NCBI RefSeq assembly: GCF_963855985.1
Contig: NC_087104.1
Coordinates: 10,788,001-10,852,000 of the forward strand
DNA length: 64,000 bases
From: Ostrinia nubilalis
Lineage: Eukaryota; Arthropoda; Insecta; Lepidoptera; Crambidae
Reading direction: 5' to 3'
Every line of letters starts with the position of its first letter. Position 1 is the stretch's first letter. The notes beneath the pieces are model-generated. The model ran no database searches, was not told the DNA's origin, and saw nothing but the letters and a program-made list of their open reading frames with translations. Made by a program: the position numbers and the translations under genes. This document shows positions 52,275 through 63,710 of this stretch, piece after piece.

Positions 52275-52454
52275 TCTATATATATAAAAATGAAACCCGT
52301 TTCGCGTTGTCACGGCATCACGTGTGAACGGCTGAACCGATTTCGATAATTCTTTTTTTTTAATGTTTGTGGAAGTCCAAGGATGGTTCTTACGGAAAAA
52401 AATATTAAGAAAATCTCTACGCTAAGGCGGTACGAAGTTCGCCGGGTCAACTAG
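52275..52454 (+). mobile_element. Short non-autonomous Helitron
   Basis: It begins TCTATATATATAAAAATGAA and ends CGCCGGGTCAACTAG, inserted between A (52274) and T (52455) without a duplication. A short GGCG/CGCC stem precedes the CTAG terminus. TC start, CTRR end, A/T insertion and a near-terminal hairpin are the Helitron hallmarks, and the end sequences resemble lepidopteran families. At 180 bp it has no coding capacity. Confidence 0.85.
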
Positions 52455-55400
52455 TCATCTAATAAAGTTGCTGCCACAAACGTCTCATTGAAAATTTGAG
52501 ATTGGCCGTGGGCTGTGATCAAATGGAGCTCCATTACATTAGCATAGCGTTTAGTTTAAGAACACGTCTTGGTCGCGGCCAGCCTCGGGCGGACGGCAAA
52601 TTGCCAGTGGGCGGCCTGATCCCAGCGCGACCCCACTGATAAATATTCCATCTATCGGCACCGACAAAATGTCCAAATGATAAATTCACAGCCAAAGCAA
52701 AAAAATACAAAGCAAATACACGGGAATTGAAGCACTGAAGTCTTTGAATCCAAATTAAAATTAATCCATCCAGAAAACAGAAGGATATGAAAACTCCAAC
52801 AATAGGGACAAAGGAAAAAATTCGAAAAGGAATCGGACGGAACGATGAAAGAGAGTAAAAAGAAAACGTTTGTGAAGCGCTCGCACCAGGAGCGCATGCC
52901 TCCGCGCGGTGTTCAATTAAACCGCTCTCAGGCTAATACGTGTGATTTTAATGGAGAAAACGTCGAACGAGAAAATGCCAGCACTCATTCGATTGGAGAC
53001 GCTAACAAAAAGATTACGGTACTCTAATTGCATTAATAGAATTCCATTGATTTTGACAATGTGAAGATCAATATCGAAACCGACCGTTAAAGATAGGAAT
53101 CACAGATTAAATAGACTTGTAGGTTGAAGTAATTGAACCAGAAACAAACGGAGAGGAATTTAGAGACGTAGCCGCTAACAAACAGCTCGTTAAAAACGTA
53201 TCGAACACCACAGGAACAATAAAGATATGATTGAAAACCCTCCGGCGATCGCAATTGTATTCTTGAACAACGTCGAGTCCAAAGCGAGGCAATAAGTGCG
53301 GTGCACAATAAGCGATTCCATGAAAGGGAACCTAGCGAAGGTTCACAAAGCGAATGTTTCGCGGACCGCCCGCTGGGTTCCCGCGGCGCTGCGAGCGCTC
53401 GGACCCGAAAAAACTACAAATTGGAGGCGGGCAGCACCGGGGCACCGCACTAACGAGACCCGATGTTTTAAACATTCTCTCGTGTTTCGAGTTCCCCAAC
53501 ATCAAAACACGTAGGACTTTCTTATTGCTTTATTGACAGCGCGCAATCATGCCCGAGTCGTGTCATAATACGAGTACATGCGGCTCATTGCTCGCTGTAT
53601 AATGCGACGGTTTTTATTACAGTCATGCTAGATTTAGCGTACCATTTGCGATTCGAGATTTGTAACTGTGAATCAATAAAATAATTGAAGTTCTACTAAT
53701 TCTGTTCGGTAGATAAATTACTTTACTAAGAATTTAAGTTAATTAATCCAGTGTTTTAGTAGTTAATAATGTCGTGCTCGAACGTATCTTATTAGGTATC
53801 AAGTATCAATCTACATAATTACACGATCGAAGTGATTGGATAATCAACAGCTAACAATATGGCTAACTTATGCGATTTCTCAGTCACATTTAAAGGTTGT
53901 CATCTGTCTTGGCTGTTATCGTCATTCAACAACTTCTCTTTTTGCAAAAGAAAGAACATAATATGTATGTATATCTTAAACAAAATCGGTTATTTCTTTA
54001 GACCCCATCTCAGCTGAAATATCGACCGAACGTTCCCGCACTAGACCTGTTTAGCAGGCGTTTCTCATTTTTTATCTAAATCCAATAACCTTATTTCATT
54101 GCAAAGCAGCGTTAGATCGTGACGAGTTTCCATGACTACCTAAACATTTTTAGCATTCGAGTGGCGACGAGCGTACAAAACGGCTTATTACTCGCTCGTT
54201 CCTCACGTGTTTCTGAATAGATTTGTTCCAATCCAGAATAATGTAGCGCGCAATGTTCCAAGCTTGCTCTGTAGGCTAATAAAATTGTTCCAATAACTGC
54301 AGGCATCGGCAAACAACAAGAACTAAAGGTCACATAGTAGATTCGATTTACTTTGTTTGTTGTTGCAATTAAATAAACTGCGATTGATTTATAACTCTGC
54401 ATTTTCACTTGATGATACAAAAACTAAGATGGCGTGCATTTCAGCTATTAATTATTATAGAACATCGAATACTTTCAATAAAACCGATAATGATAGTGTT
54501 ATTATTATCAGAAATGATCATAGACAAGGCTTTTTGCTTAGTTTAAGACTATTACTTATTCTGTGGTTTAAGACGATAAAGGAACAAGATTAAGAAAATT
54601 CCTCCTTGTTTTAACGACTGAGAGGATTTCGTGGAATTGAGATCCAACAAAATGTGGGCTTATTTCCAGAATCTAGAACAATAATGTATTGGTAATGGAA
54701 TGGTATTAGGTATGTATGTGGAAATGTCTTCTTACGTTTCTAGATGTTACTTTTATTGTAAAGTTAAAATTATAATTGTCACACTTCACACAGCACACTA
54801 TTGTTTTTAGACCATAACTTCTTCGTAATAAACGCAAAATTCTTTGTATGATACTCCACAGAATTTGTCCTTGTTTCCTCCTTCTTTATAAATTCAATGA
54901 AACTCTTTCAACTTCCTCCATTTTATTCGCGATTCATTTTAACTGCGGACTTCGGATCCGAAGCGCGGTTCTTTACCGGTTTGACAAGCTGACCCCAAGC
55001 CCCCAGTCGCCGATAACCCCACATCTGGCAAGTCGAGTGGGGTAACGAAACGTCTTTGTTTACACGCTGTTTTGTTATATCCTCGAGGAGGTAGACAGGG
55101 TGTTTACTTATCATAGTCGAGGGCCATCAGCCTCGACAACGCAATTTAGAGCCCTCATACTTCTGTGGAGGGCTTTTGTGGAGCCTTGATGTTGGCGGGA
55201 AATTATGCGGCGGCATGAGCTAATTTATTTATTGTTGGCGGCACAGATTATATCACCACCACAGCATTTGAATTAAGCATGACGCGGTATTGTATTAAAG
55301 TTTCTCTGTGCCCTTTGATTTGAGGTTATCAATCAACATAATTATGAACATATTAAGTAAGTACTATTTATTATAGGATTTATAGTTTATGATGAAGTCA

Positions 55401-56602
55401 ATGAAGTAGTTATGAATCTTCCATATAGAATTTCTAATTAGGTAACCGAAGTAAAAAGGCAGTGTCAGCAGCCCAAAACTCCGCTACAAGAGCGAAAATA
55501 AACCTTTCTTGTTCTTTAATCTGTATATCCGAATTTTCCCAGATATACCTAAGCATCTCTATGCCAAAACAATCGAAATTAGATCAGCGGTTAATAAGGG
55601 ACAACAAAAAGACAAAGAAATACTGGCTGTAATAAAATAAGTATAGACTTCAAAGAATGAAGGAGAGAAAATAACAAGTAACAAGAAAAAGCATTAATAA
55701 GTTGGTAAATGACCTACTTTACTCGTAGTAAGTACATAAAAGAATCGTAGCAATTAATAAACTTGATTTCAATACATACCGTTAGGTATTTATAGTAAAA
55801 GTAATTCAAGGAATTCAATGTCCAAAATATTTTTCCTAGAATTTAATAATTACTCTGTCGATCGACTTCCTAAAATAAGTTTGATCTAGATATTTTTATA
55901 TTTAGGTCCAAGTTTAGTTTTAAACTATTTATTGTTAGTACTAAAACTAATTTTATTAGTTAAATTCCGCCTTTGTTACCTGACCGATCGCGTGTTTTTA
56001 GTTTTCCTTGTAACAAATACGTCAAGTAATAATAATGTATGCAGTTAGATTTAATGATTGATCGCTAATTTCCATTTGGAATATTGTAGCTCGTAAAGGT
56101 GTGTAAAATGTAAAGGAATGAATTAGGTGTATAAAAGGCCTTCATTTGGCCTGCATTGAGTTATTTACCATTGTAGTTTTCATTTACAATTTAGAATAGT
56201 CTATTTAAAACTATTTCTCTTTAAATTGATCTCAAATTCAGGAATAAATAATATTATCATTTACACTATTGACTAATTCGTTGATTCCCAACCCAATATT
56301 AAAATGGTCATTGGTGATATAAATCTCGCATTCGAATTCTTCTGAAAGAACGTGTTTTTACCATTTATTTTTCTTCGTTTGAAAGCTGAAACAGTACAAA
56401 GATTTACGAATTGTTCGATTATTTTAGTCGTACGAAAAATAGCTTGGGAATTACCATTTTTTATTGCGGAAATGACATCTACTGGCCCTAAAATCTTATT
56501 GGAAGTTTTCTACATCATTTCAGTTTTACAAGACGACGAAGGTTTCCTTTCCGGTTTCTGAATTGAGATTTTTGGTATGAGCGTGCTCATATTTTAATGA
56601 AA

Positions 56603-56666
56603 ACGTGACTATTCCCACCTCTTGTTCCCCTGACTGCAACTCCTGTGTAACCAGGATCTTAGCTTG
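56603..56666 (+). repeat. Dispersed 65-bp repeat, forward copy
   Basis: This contains ACTGCAACTCCTGTGTAACC followed by AGGATC. The copy at 57285-57350 is the same sequence inverted, with roughly 80 per cent identity by eye. It may be the end of a longer element; no family was recognised. Confidence 0.5.
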
Positions 56667-57284
56667 ACCCCCAATAAAAACCCAGCCTTTGAAGATCATA
56701 TTTTAATGAAGTATAAAGTTTCACATTAAATTCATCCTTGAGTAGGAAGTTTAGTGGGAAATTTCAATTCAGAAATCGGGCCAGAGCCTTAACCTCTAGA
56801 TACGCGTTCTCGGCGTTAGCAGCAATTTAAAAGCGACGTTATTGTTAGGGCTATTTATCAGTCTCGGAACAACCAAATAAACGTTTACCGAGTCGGGTAA
56901 AGGGACCGCTTGCGTGGGTGTGAAGTGTGATGTATGTGCTATTTGCGTTAGGCGGCTAAGACATACTGAAGGTGGGAACAGAAATACTGCCGCAACGCTT
57001 CCTAGCCATCAATCAATAGATATTGAACGTATTCTAAATGGACCAAAGTTCAAAATGTGTCGTCATTTAGGTGGGATCTGCTGACGACTGTACATTAATC
57101 TTAATCAAAAGCAACGGAGAGCAGGGGCGATTGTATTGACCCATTTGATACTTCTTAGCGGTGGGACATAGCAGGACACGTGACACAATAGATGATTAAA
57201 GTACAATAACGAAACGATGTTTGTTAACTGTTGGCATGGAAGTCTTCCACTGTTGTGTTGTAGGTATTTGTATTTATTGGCGGT

Positions 57285-57350
57285 CAAGCTGTAGATCCTG
57301 GCTACACAGGAGTTGCAGTGGTGGGAACGTGAGGAGGGGATAGTCCCGTG
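57285..57350 (-). repeat. Dispersed 65-bp repeat, inverted copy
   Basis: The reverse complement matches 56603-56666, including GATCCTGG, ACACAGGAGTTGCAGT and the flanking GGGA...GTCCCGTG part. The two copies are 0.6 kb apart, so together they could be the ends of one element of about 750 bp or two independent insertions. Confidence 0.5.
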
Positions 57351-57702
57351 TTGTGTTGTAACTTCTGTTGGCAGTACCTATTTGAAGTTTAGACCCAATT
57401 TATTGCAAGGCTAAGAGAGATTGTATTGTCATGTCATCGATGTATGATAATTTGAAAGCGGAAGATGTATTTTGGTATAGGAATAGACCTATGTTGTTAT
57501 CAAAAGAGATCGAAATTCCTACACGTAAACTATTTTTATTAACTCGAGTCCGCCGTAATAAACGGAAGTTTTTTGGTACATTTTCTATCAAGTACAACGG
57601 CTCTTCTATACCTCTCCAATGTGTACCGAACCAAGGGCTGTCTTATCGGCTCGTCTAATGCGATGGCAAACAGTCGGCGCGCCGGTCCGGTCCCGTCGCA
57701 TG

Positions 57703-57943
57703 CAGGGTTGCCAGGCCCAAAAACACAAAAGCCGGACTTTGTGCTTCATTTGGCCGGACATTTTACCCTAAAAGCAATTAGTGTCATAGCTCACGAGCGA
57801 GTACTATTATCATCGGTTCCTCAACATCCTGATGCATGCGCTTGATATTATTCTGTGGCTCGACTTCCGCCTGGCGCAGCAGCCACATAAATAGCCGGAC
57901 AGGCCGGACAATACCCTAAAAAGCCGGCCACATGGCAACCCTA
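57703..57943. mobile_element. hAT-like MITE, 241 bp
   Basis: The inverted ends are CAGGGTTGCCA and TGGCAACCCTA, flanked by near-identical 8-bp duplications (GTCGCATG at 57695-57702, GTTGCATG at 57944-57951; one mismatch). The subterminal words AAGCCGGAC and GGCCGGACA recur. It is non-coding. Confidence 0.8.
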
Positions 57944-57951
57944 GTTGCATG

Positions 57952-60090
57952 TCGGCGCGCCGATTCCGCCGCTTTATAAATATTTCCACCGTGCGCCGGC
58001 TGCCATCATCCCATTAGGGACCGCATTACTCACTCAGAATGTGAAGCTATTAGCCGATGCCTGCGATGGCCACCGCTTGATAGTCGAAGCACGAACCGTA
58101 AAGGACGACACGAACTTCGTAAATGAAAAGACAATCTGGATATTTGAAGATAAACACCAAACAAAATAAAGTCTTTAGATAGAAAAGCCGTGGGAAAGTG
58201 GTCCAATAGTGTGGGCAGATAAACCGTTTTCCTTTCTTCATATTGTTATCCTCCAGTGTTTTTGTAGAGCCACAGAAAAATAGAGATCTATTTTATTTAA
58301 ATAAATGTTACCAACCATTTTCTTGACTTACAGATTTATGCTTTTTATCTTCTGGGAAATCAAAACATTTAACGACTTAATACTTGGAAAAGTTACCGGT
58401 TTATCAAATAAAAAACAAGAGTAAGTAACAAGACTTGGCATAGTTTGATGAAGATGCATAATGTATGAATGTAAGTCATTAATTAAAAGCAGTATTTAAA
58501 TGGACATTACTCATAGTCAACGGAATAAAAATATTAATATAATAAAATGCTGCTATAACGCGCCTTAACCAAAGGTTCAATGGAGTGGTTAGACATTAAA
58601 GTAGGACGTTTCCTTTTTCACACACTGCAATTAAATCATTACCTGCTGCATGATTACTGGTAATTTCAGCTGCTCTATATGCGTGTTAGATAACTAGAAG
58701 TGTAATTTGAGTTGACTAATGGAGTAAACGAGCAAATAAATTAGGTACGAAAATATACGCCGTACGTACACGCCTCATTATACGTAAACATGCTTCATTA
58801 TTATGTTAATTTATCAGGGAACCGTGTCAAAGAGAAATTATCAGTTATTTATAAGCTGTTCATCGTTTTTTGCGTCGCGAGAAGAGTCATGTTTCGGTCA
58901 CAGAAAAAAGTAGTTTCTCAGATCTCAGCAACCAACTCTTGCTTAACAGCACAGTCAGAATGGCACAGTTAATAAAATTAGCGATAATATTCCTTTATTT
59001 TTTGTTAACCTTTTAAGTAATATAATGGTGTTTAAGAGGGTTTTAACGCCCGATTGTGTTTTGGGTTGTTGTGCAAGTTTACGCAAACCTGGGTCCCGAA
59101 AACGACAGGTTAAAGGGAAGGAAGGGATATCGAATTTACTTCACTACGTTCGCGTCGGTGTCTCCTCTTAGGGATGCGCAATACCAACAACAAAGACGTC
59201 TGTGGAAGACCAGTTTCTTAACATGCCCTTTCGAGCATGTCACGGTAAAATATGCTGTGTAATGTCCTGTAGCTAATATTGTAAATGTTATTACTGTGTC
59301 CAATAAAGTTATTTCTATTATCTATCTCCATGTTTCTATAAGTACCTACGTAGTAGGTACCACCTTCTTCCACTATCCAAGGGCTGTCCGCCAAGTTGAC
59401 GACGTAGTACGAAGGACGGAAATGCGCCTGTAGGCTTTCTTGCGTAGCCCTACAGTTTCGATTTGAGATAAGACTAGTACACGTTCAGCGACTTCCGGAG
59501 GCTAAGCTTGGTTTGAAACTCAGGTTTGAAAGGATCAGATTGCATATTTAAAATACAAGCTAAAACATACCGATAAGATATTTTGATACGAAACGACCGC
59601 AATTTTACGTTTGGTTAACTAATTTAGGTATCATTACATTTTTTCAAGGCGATTAGAAAACAGTCATTAGTGAGTTTGATTTTAAAGGCGTTTCCTTTTT
59701 TTTTCCTTTTACGCAGATCTTTGCTGTTTTTATCGATTTTATAGCGTTTTGTTGTTTTGGCAACGCACAGCCATGCAAAGCTAATAAAATAACCGGAAAA
59801 AAATTGCCTAGTTTGAATACTAACAAATTAAAAATTTGAAACGAACGAGGCCTGGTTACCTACATGACCCCTATACATTATAGCATTAACTATTGATAGA
59901 TATAAAAGTAACAATATACTAGGTACTAGGTCTACCTATCTAATCTATCTTCGTACTCAACACCCATATTAAGTTCCCCCCGCATATCAAACTGACATGT
60001 CATTTGATTGTTTGAAAAGTGAAATCGACCACGGTAACCGGAGCCTCGTAACTCGCAGGGTGACAGAAACTTCGGGGGTGGCGGTGACTA
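57952..60090. other. Intron, nothing recognised
   Basis: A plus-strand frame at 59056-59262 is followed by an AATAAAG word, giving a superficial resemblance to a gene 3' end, but the peptide has no domain I recognise. The rest is AT-rich. Confidence 0.35.
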
Positions 60091-60117
60091 TTAGGCTGGG
60101 TTTTACCATCTTACGTT

Positions 60118-60268
60118 GAGCGCTTTCACATTTAATTAGCAGCGAGCGCGACAAACGCACTGCTGAAAATTTCATGAAATTACTTATGTGATAGCGGAAT
60201 GCATGCCTTCACTCACATTATAAAAACGCCGCTGCCGCGCTTCTAACGCCCTAATGTGAAAGCGCGCT
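60118..60268. mobile_element. Short MITE with GCGCTTTCACATT ends, nested
   Basis: Inverted ends (GAGCGCTTTCACATT on the left, AATGTGAAAGCGCGCTT on the right) enclose about 120 bp of non-coding, CpG-containing DNA. It interrupts the host MITE near the CATCTTAC word. No target duplication is clear. Confidence 0.65.
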
Positions 60269-60322
60269 TAAACTTTTTTAACAAAAGCCAAAAATCTGTC
60301 AAACTCCATACAAAAAACACCG

Positions 60323-60504
60323 GTGTGCCTACCATGAGTTTACGTTAGGTGAGCTCGCTAGCGAATACGTCAAAAAATTCTATGAAGATTTTATTTCTTG
60401 AAAGTAGCCGCTAGGGGCGCTGCACAACATGTCATACATTTAAATGTCATTTTTTTACGCAGTCGCTAGCGAGCACACCTAACGTAAACTCATGGTAGGC
60501 ACAC
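60323..60504. mobile_element. 182-bp foldback MITE, copy 2, nested
   Basis: It has the same length as the copy at 10493-10674, with about six differences. It interrupts the host MITE at the ACACCGG word, which is continuous in the intact copies, so it inserted after the host element. Confidence 0.8.
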
Positions 60505-60656
60505 TGTTGTCGTTACAGTTACGGTTAAAGTTAGGTGGTGCAACTCAGCCTTAGTTTTTTATCAAGTTAAGGGTGAGGAAATTGACGTCCTGCGTTTATC
60601 CGCCGCTGCGTTCGGAGACTTCCGCTTCGGTCTGCGGATTCGATAGGTAGAAACGG

Positions 60657-60840
60657 CACGTCAAGCTTAATACTGGACCTTATGCAGATGCAATAGAGTC
60701 GAATTTGCAACAAAAATGTGTAGTCTGATGTACTGTCGCTGTGCAGACGACAGCACGTCAAGGTAAACACCTTATGATTTGTTGCAATAGGGGCGAATTT
60801 GCAATAAAATGTATAGTTTGACGTTCTTCGTCTATACTCA
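60657..60840. repeat. Dispersed repeat, tandem pair (copies C and D)
   Basis: Two units about 97 bp apart each begin CACGTCAAG and contain GCAATAG, TCGAATTTGCAA or GCGAATTTGCAA, AAAATGT and TAGT followed by TGA. They are related to copies at 34849-34940 and 26590-26680. Confidence 0.5.
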
Positions 60841-60842
60841 GC

Positions 60843-61387
60843 CATTAAAATCGTAAATTCGTAATCATGTTTTGATTCTTGTTAATTGATAGTTTTTTTG
60901 CTGAACAGAATTTGATTGAACTTGAATGAGTAATTTATTGCGGCAGGTTTTTGCTCGAGATAAAGTGGTCCATAGAATTAATTATATTTAGAGCGGGCAG
61001 GTAGCCGAGATTAGGTAGCCTACAAAAAATATCTAAAGTTATAATTTTACGAATAAGGCAACCGGCTGGCTGTTTTAAATTTTCATTAAGTTATTACTTA
61101 AGAATACGTTTATGATCTACCTAGGTAATAAATAAACTAACCTTACCTTTACAGCAAAACACTTTGATGAATGAACATTTTCATAGGAACTTTCGTCTCT
61201 TTACTTCTAACTAGATTCAAACAACAGCATGCATAACTAACCGCTCCCTTTGTTGATTGTGTTGTAAATTGTAAACCTTCTTGCACGTTCGTTATTCTAT
61301 GGCGTCCTCTCCCCGCGCCCGCTGCATCCTCGCGCGGACGTTACTCCGTGACTTCGGCAATTTCTATCGACTACAGTCTACACTCAC
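60843..61387. other. Start of the first scribbler intron
   Basis: AT-rich up to about 61270, then increasingly GC-rich towards the donor at 61388/61387. No separate gene was seen. Confidence 0.4.
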
Positions 61388-61700
61388 CTCAAGCTGTACC
61401 GGCTCAGCTGCACAACAATCCGCCGGCTTTGTGCCTCAATACGCGATCGATACGCACCGGCCGACCCTCAACACCGTAAAAGCAAATTACTTTTAATCAC
61501 CATTCAGCACAAAAACGAACACGGCCGACCCGTTTCACAACAGTATTCCATGCCAGACTCGCACACACGTACAGTACACAACACTGTCAATATTCAATCC
61601 TCGGGGTGGTGCAGTTCAATCCATGTACAAAGTATAAACAAATAACACTGGTGATTCCACAGTAGAATACTAGCGTCAACGTAACACACGTCACGTCAGC
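61388..61700 (-). other. sbb: Probable noncoding first exon of scribbler
   Basis: On the minus strand the sequence ends in a consensus donor (CTTGAG/GTGAGT at 61388/61387) and runs back into a CpG-rich promoter-like region. Its ATGs open only very short frames (2 to about 16 codons). Joined to the acceptor at 12512, the scribbler phase is closed by a TGA 51 nt upstream with no ATG in between, so it would be 5' untranslated. Assignment to scribbler is by strand, position and absence of any competing gene; the 5' border is approximate. It could instead be the first exon of an unrelated gene. Confidence 0.45.
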
Positions 61701-61810
61701 GCCGATTCGAGTCGGCGGACGACCGCGGAACTCGGCGCGAGGAACGCTACGTGTCCCCCGGTCGAGGAGGGAGCGAGACGTGACTACGCAGCGGGAGGCG
61801 CGCGAGCGGG
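61680..61810 (-). promoter_or_regulatory. CpG-rich promoter candidate for the minus-strand gene
   Basis: This is one of the most GC-rich stretches outside the coding exon. It contains a CRE-like GACGTGACGTG word on the minus strand and no TATA box. It lies immediately upstream of the probable first exon. The transcription start cannot be fixed from sequence alone. Confidence 0.4.
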
Positions 61811-63276
61811 ATGGAAAACTTTACGAAGCGGGAGGCATAAAATGCGAAGGGCTCGTGTACAGAGGGTACAATACAATCGTTGCTACAGACACTGCCTATC
61901 TTGGATTGATCCAGAGTGAATAGATAATGACTGTTGTAGCACTTGTGGCGGCCATCGGCAAGACCGCGGTCGCTCATTCATCAAAATAATTATCCAACAA
62001 TTAAGCGTTGAGCCGGAGGTCGTTGCCGTTTCGCTCGCTATACTTACTCCACGCTTCACGGCCTCTATGCCATAACTATAATAATGTTATTCAGTTTTTT
62101 TGGAGATAATTCGGTTCTTAAACCTGCTTATCTAAATCAAGATCTGCTTAATGATAACATTTCTGTCTAGTTATAATGTATTAGTGTCATGTTCGAGGTT
62201 ACATTAATAATTATGTTTTGCTGCTGTTTATGATTACCTAACTAATGTTTTCTAAATAGGTAGGTACTTATATAGATACTGTTACTGGCAATTAACGCTT
62301 CCGTAGTTTTGACTTTGTGGTTAGAGAATTGGACCCGGGGTCCCCCGGGGAGGTCTTGGGTTTGATTTATTAATCGAACCGAATTTCCATGGTTAACGGG
62401 TTAATTTGAAACATATGAGTAGCTTATCTATTTTTATTTTACCCGACTGCGCCAAAAGGGAAATGTTTTTCGAGCGCATACCTACAAGTACATAACTATT
62501 ATGTATTTCTTAGCCTTAGCCTCTACAGCTTGATGGATTTTAGCTTGAGCTGCTGTGTTCAAACGAGTCTTGTTGGTGGTGGTGCTCAGGATTTTCAGGA
62601 CTTTAAGACAACTTGATTCATCTTTCACGCATCAATTGACTTTTATTGAAGTTGTGAAAGCACCAATTTTCATAGGTCTGTTTTTTGTTTTATCGAGTAT
62701 AAACAATCGCGCTTCGGACATGGGCTCCTCCCACGCTTCAAGCTATTTCGGGCGCAGCAGGGACGAGTACAAATATGAGTGAATACTTTAAGAATAAGTA
62801 TCTTACTTAATTTTTGACTTTGATACTATTACTTATGACCTTGGTACTATTACCTACTTATTCTGTGATTAAGTGCTATAAGGAAAGTGCTGAAAATGGA
62901 TATTACATGAAAACTTATAAGTTTCATATGTGTTTTATGTGTGCAATATTAAACATTGCTCGCTTGCTACCATTTTGTTTAAAAACTTTATTACACACTT
63001 TACAATAAATAAATAAATATAAAAAGCGAACTTAACGCCATATAGAATTCTCTTCCAGTCAACCTTTTTTCACTAACCGCGTAAAAGGCAGCCTCAGAAA
63101 TAATGTTTGTTTACTTAATTTCTATAAATCTTTTTTAAACAGGTTTCTCTATCGTAACAGGTCAAACCCCTAGTTATCAGTCTTCCATGCCAATATAGGC
63201 GTCCGGGCCGGTGTAGGGTCGCCCGAGGCGCCAAATTGTATCGGGATCGCCCTCCGCCGTCTAGACCTTGCCCGCT
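61811..63276. other. Upstream sequence, nothing recognised
   Basis: Contains a palindromic CCCGGGGTCCCCCGGGG word at 62335-62351 and several short frames without domains. A GC-rich strip at about 63195-63275 resembles repeat DNA, but I cannot name it. Confidence 0.35.
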
Positions 63277-63310
63277 CAGGGTTGCCAAAAGCCGGACATT
63301 CCAGAGATCC
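63277..63310. mobile_element. Solo end of a hAT-like MITE
   Basis: CAGGGTTGCCA followed shortly by AAAGCCGGACATT matches the left end of the element at 57703. No matching right end was found downstream, so this is a broken copy. Confidence 0.5.
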
Positions 63311-63582
63311 GGGTAAATTACTCACGAAGTGAATACACATCAGTACATCACACCAAAACAAAGTTGGCTCTTGTGAATCGGCTACGATGTTGTTATAAAA
63401 AAAAGTATTGAAGTGTAAAAAAAATCTTAGAAATGTGTAATTTCCAGAATAAAAAGTACTTTAACAACTATCTATGAAACAAAAAACAATAAAACCTTAG
63501 TTTTACAATTCCAGCGACGGAATTTAACTTAATTTCAGTAGCTTCATAGTTTGGCAAAATTAGCTCCATACCTACAAGAGCA

Positions 63583-63697
63583 GCTGCAGGGAAGCGCTGG
63601 ATGCAGGCCGCTACCAATCGATCAACGTGGAAAGCATTAGGGGAGGCCTATGTTCAGCAGTGGACGTCCTATGGCTGAAATGATGATGATGATGATG
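63583..63697 (+). mobile_element. RTE-like LINE 3' end, 5'-truncated
   Basis: The plus strand reads GKRWMQAATNRSTW, then GEAYVQQWTSYG and a stop, followed by a (GAT)n tail. This is the C-terminus of an RTE-type reverse transcriptase. A perfect 13-bp duplication, ACCTACAAGAGCA, flanks it (63570-63582 and 63698-63710). It is 115 bp and cannot be functional. Confidence 0.85.
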
Positions 63698-63710
63698 ACC
63701 TACAAGAGCA

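Larger units (their letters stand above)
52455..57694. other. Intron with an inverted repeat pair
   Basis: There is no gene I can support. Short frames near 52845-53027 and 53296-53536 lie in moderately GC-rich DNA but show no domain. A dispersed repeat occurs in opposite orientation at 56603-56666 and 57285-57350. Confidence 0.35.
60094..60550. mobile_element. TTA-type MITE, copy 3, split by two insertions
   Basis: The ends GGCTGGGTTTTACC and GGTGCAACTCAGCC lie between TTA triplets, as in the 118-bp copies elsewhere. The interior is interrupted at about 60113-60269 by one inverted-repeat element and at 60323-60504 by the 182-bp MITE. Removing both leaves roughly the length of the intact copies. 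Confidence 0.8.

Noticed and set aside
59056..59325. Frame followed by AATAAAG, resembling a gene 3' end
   Set aside because: The peptide is not recognised and the hexamer is common in AT-rich DNA.
62335..62351. CCCGGGGTCCCCCGGGG palindrome, considered as a regulatory site
   Set aside because: A short GC palindrome without context or known factor; left as an observation only.
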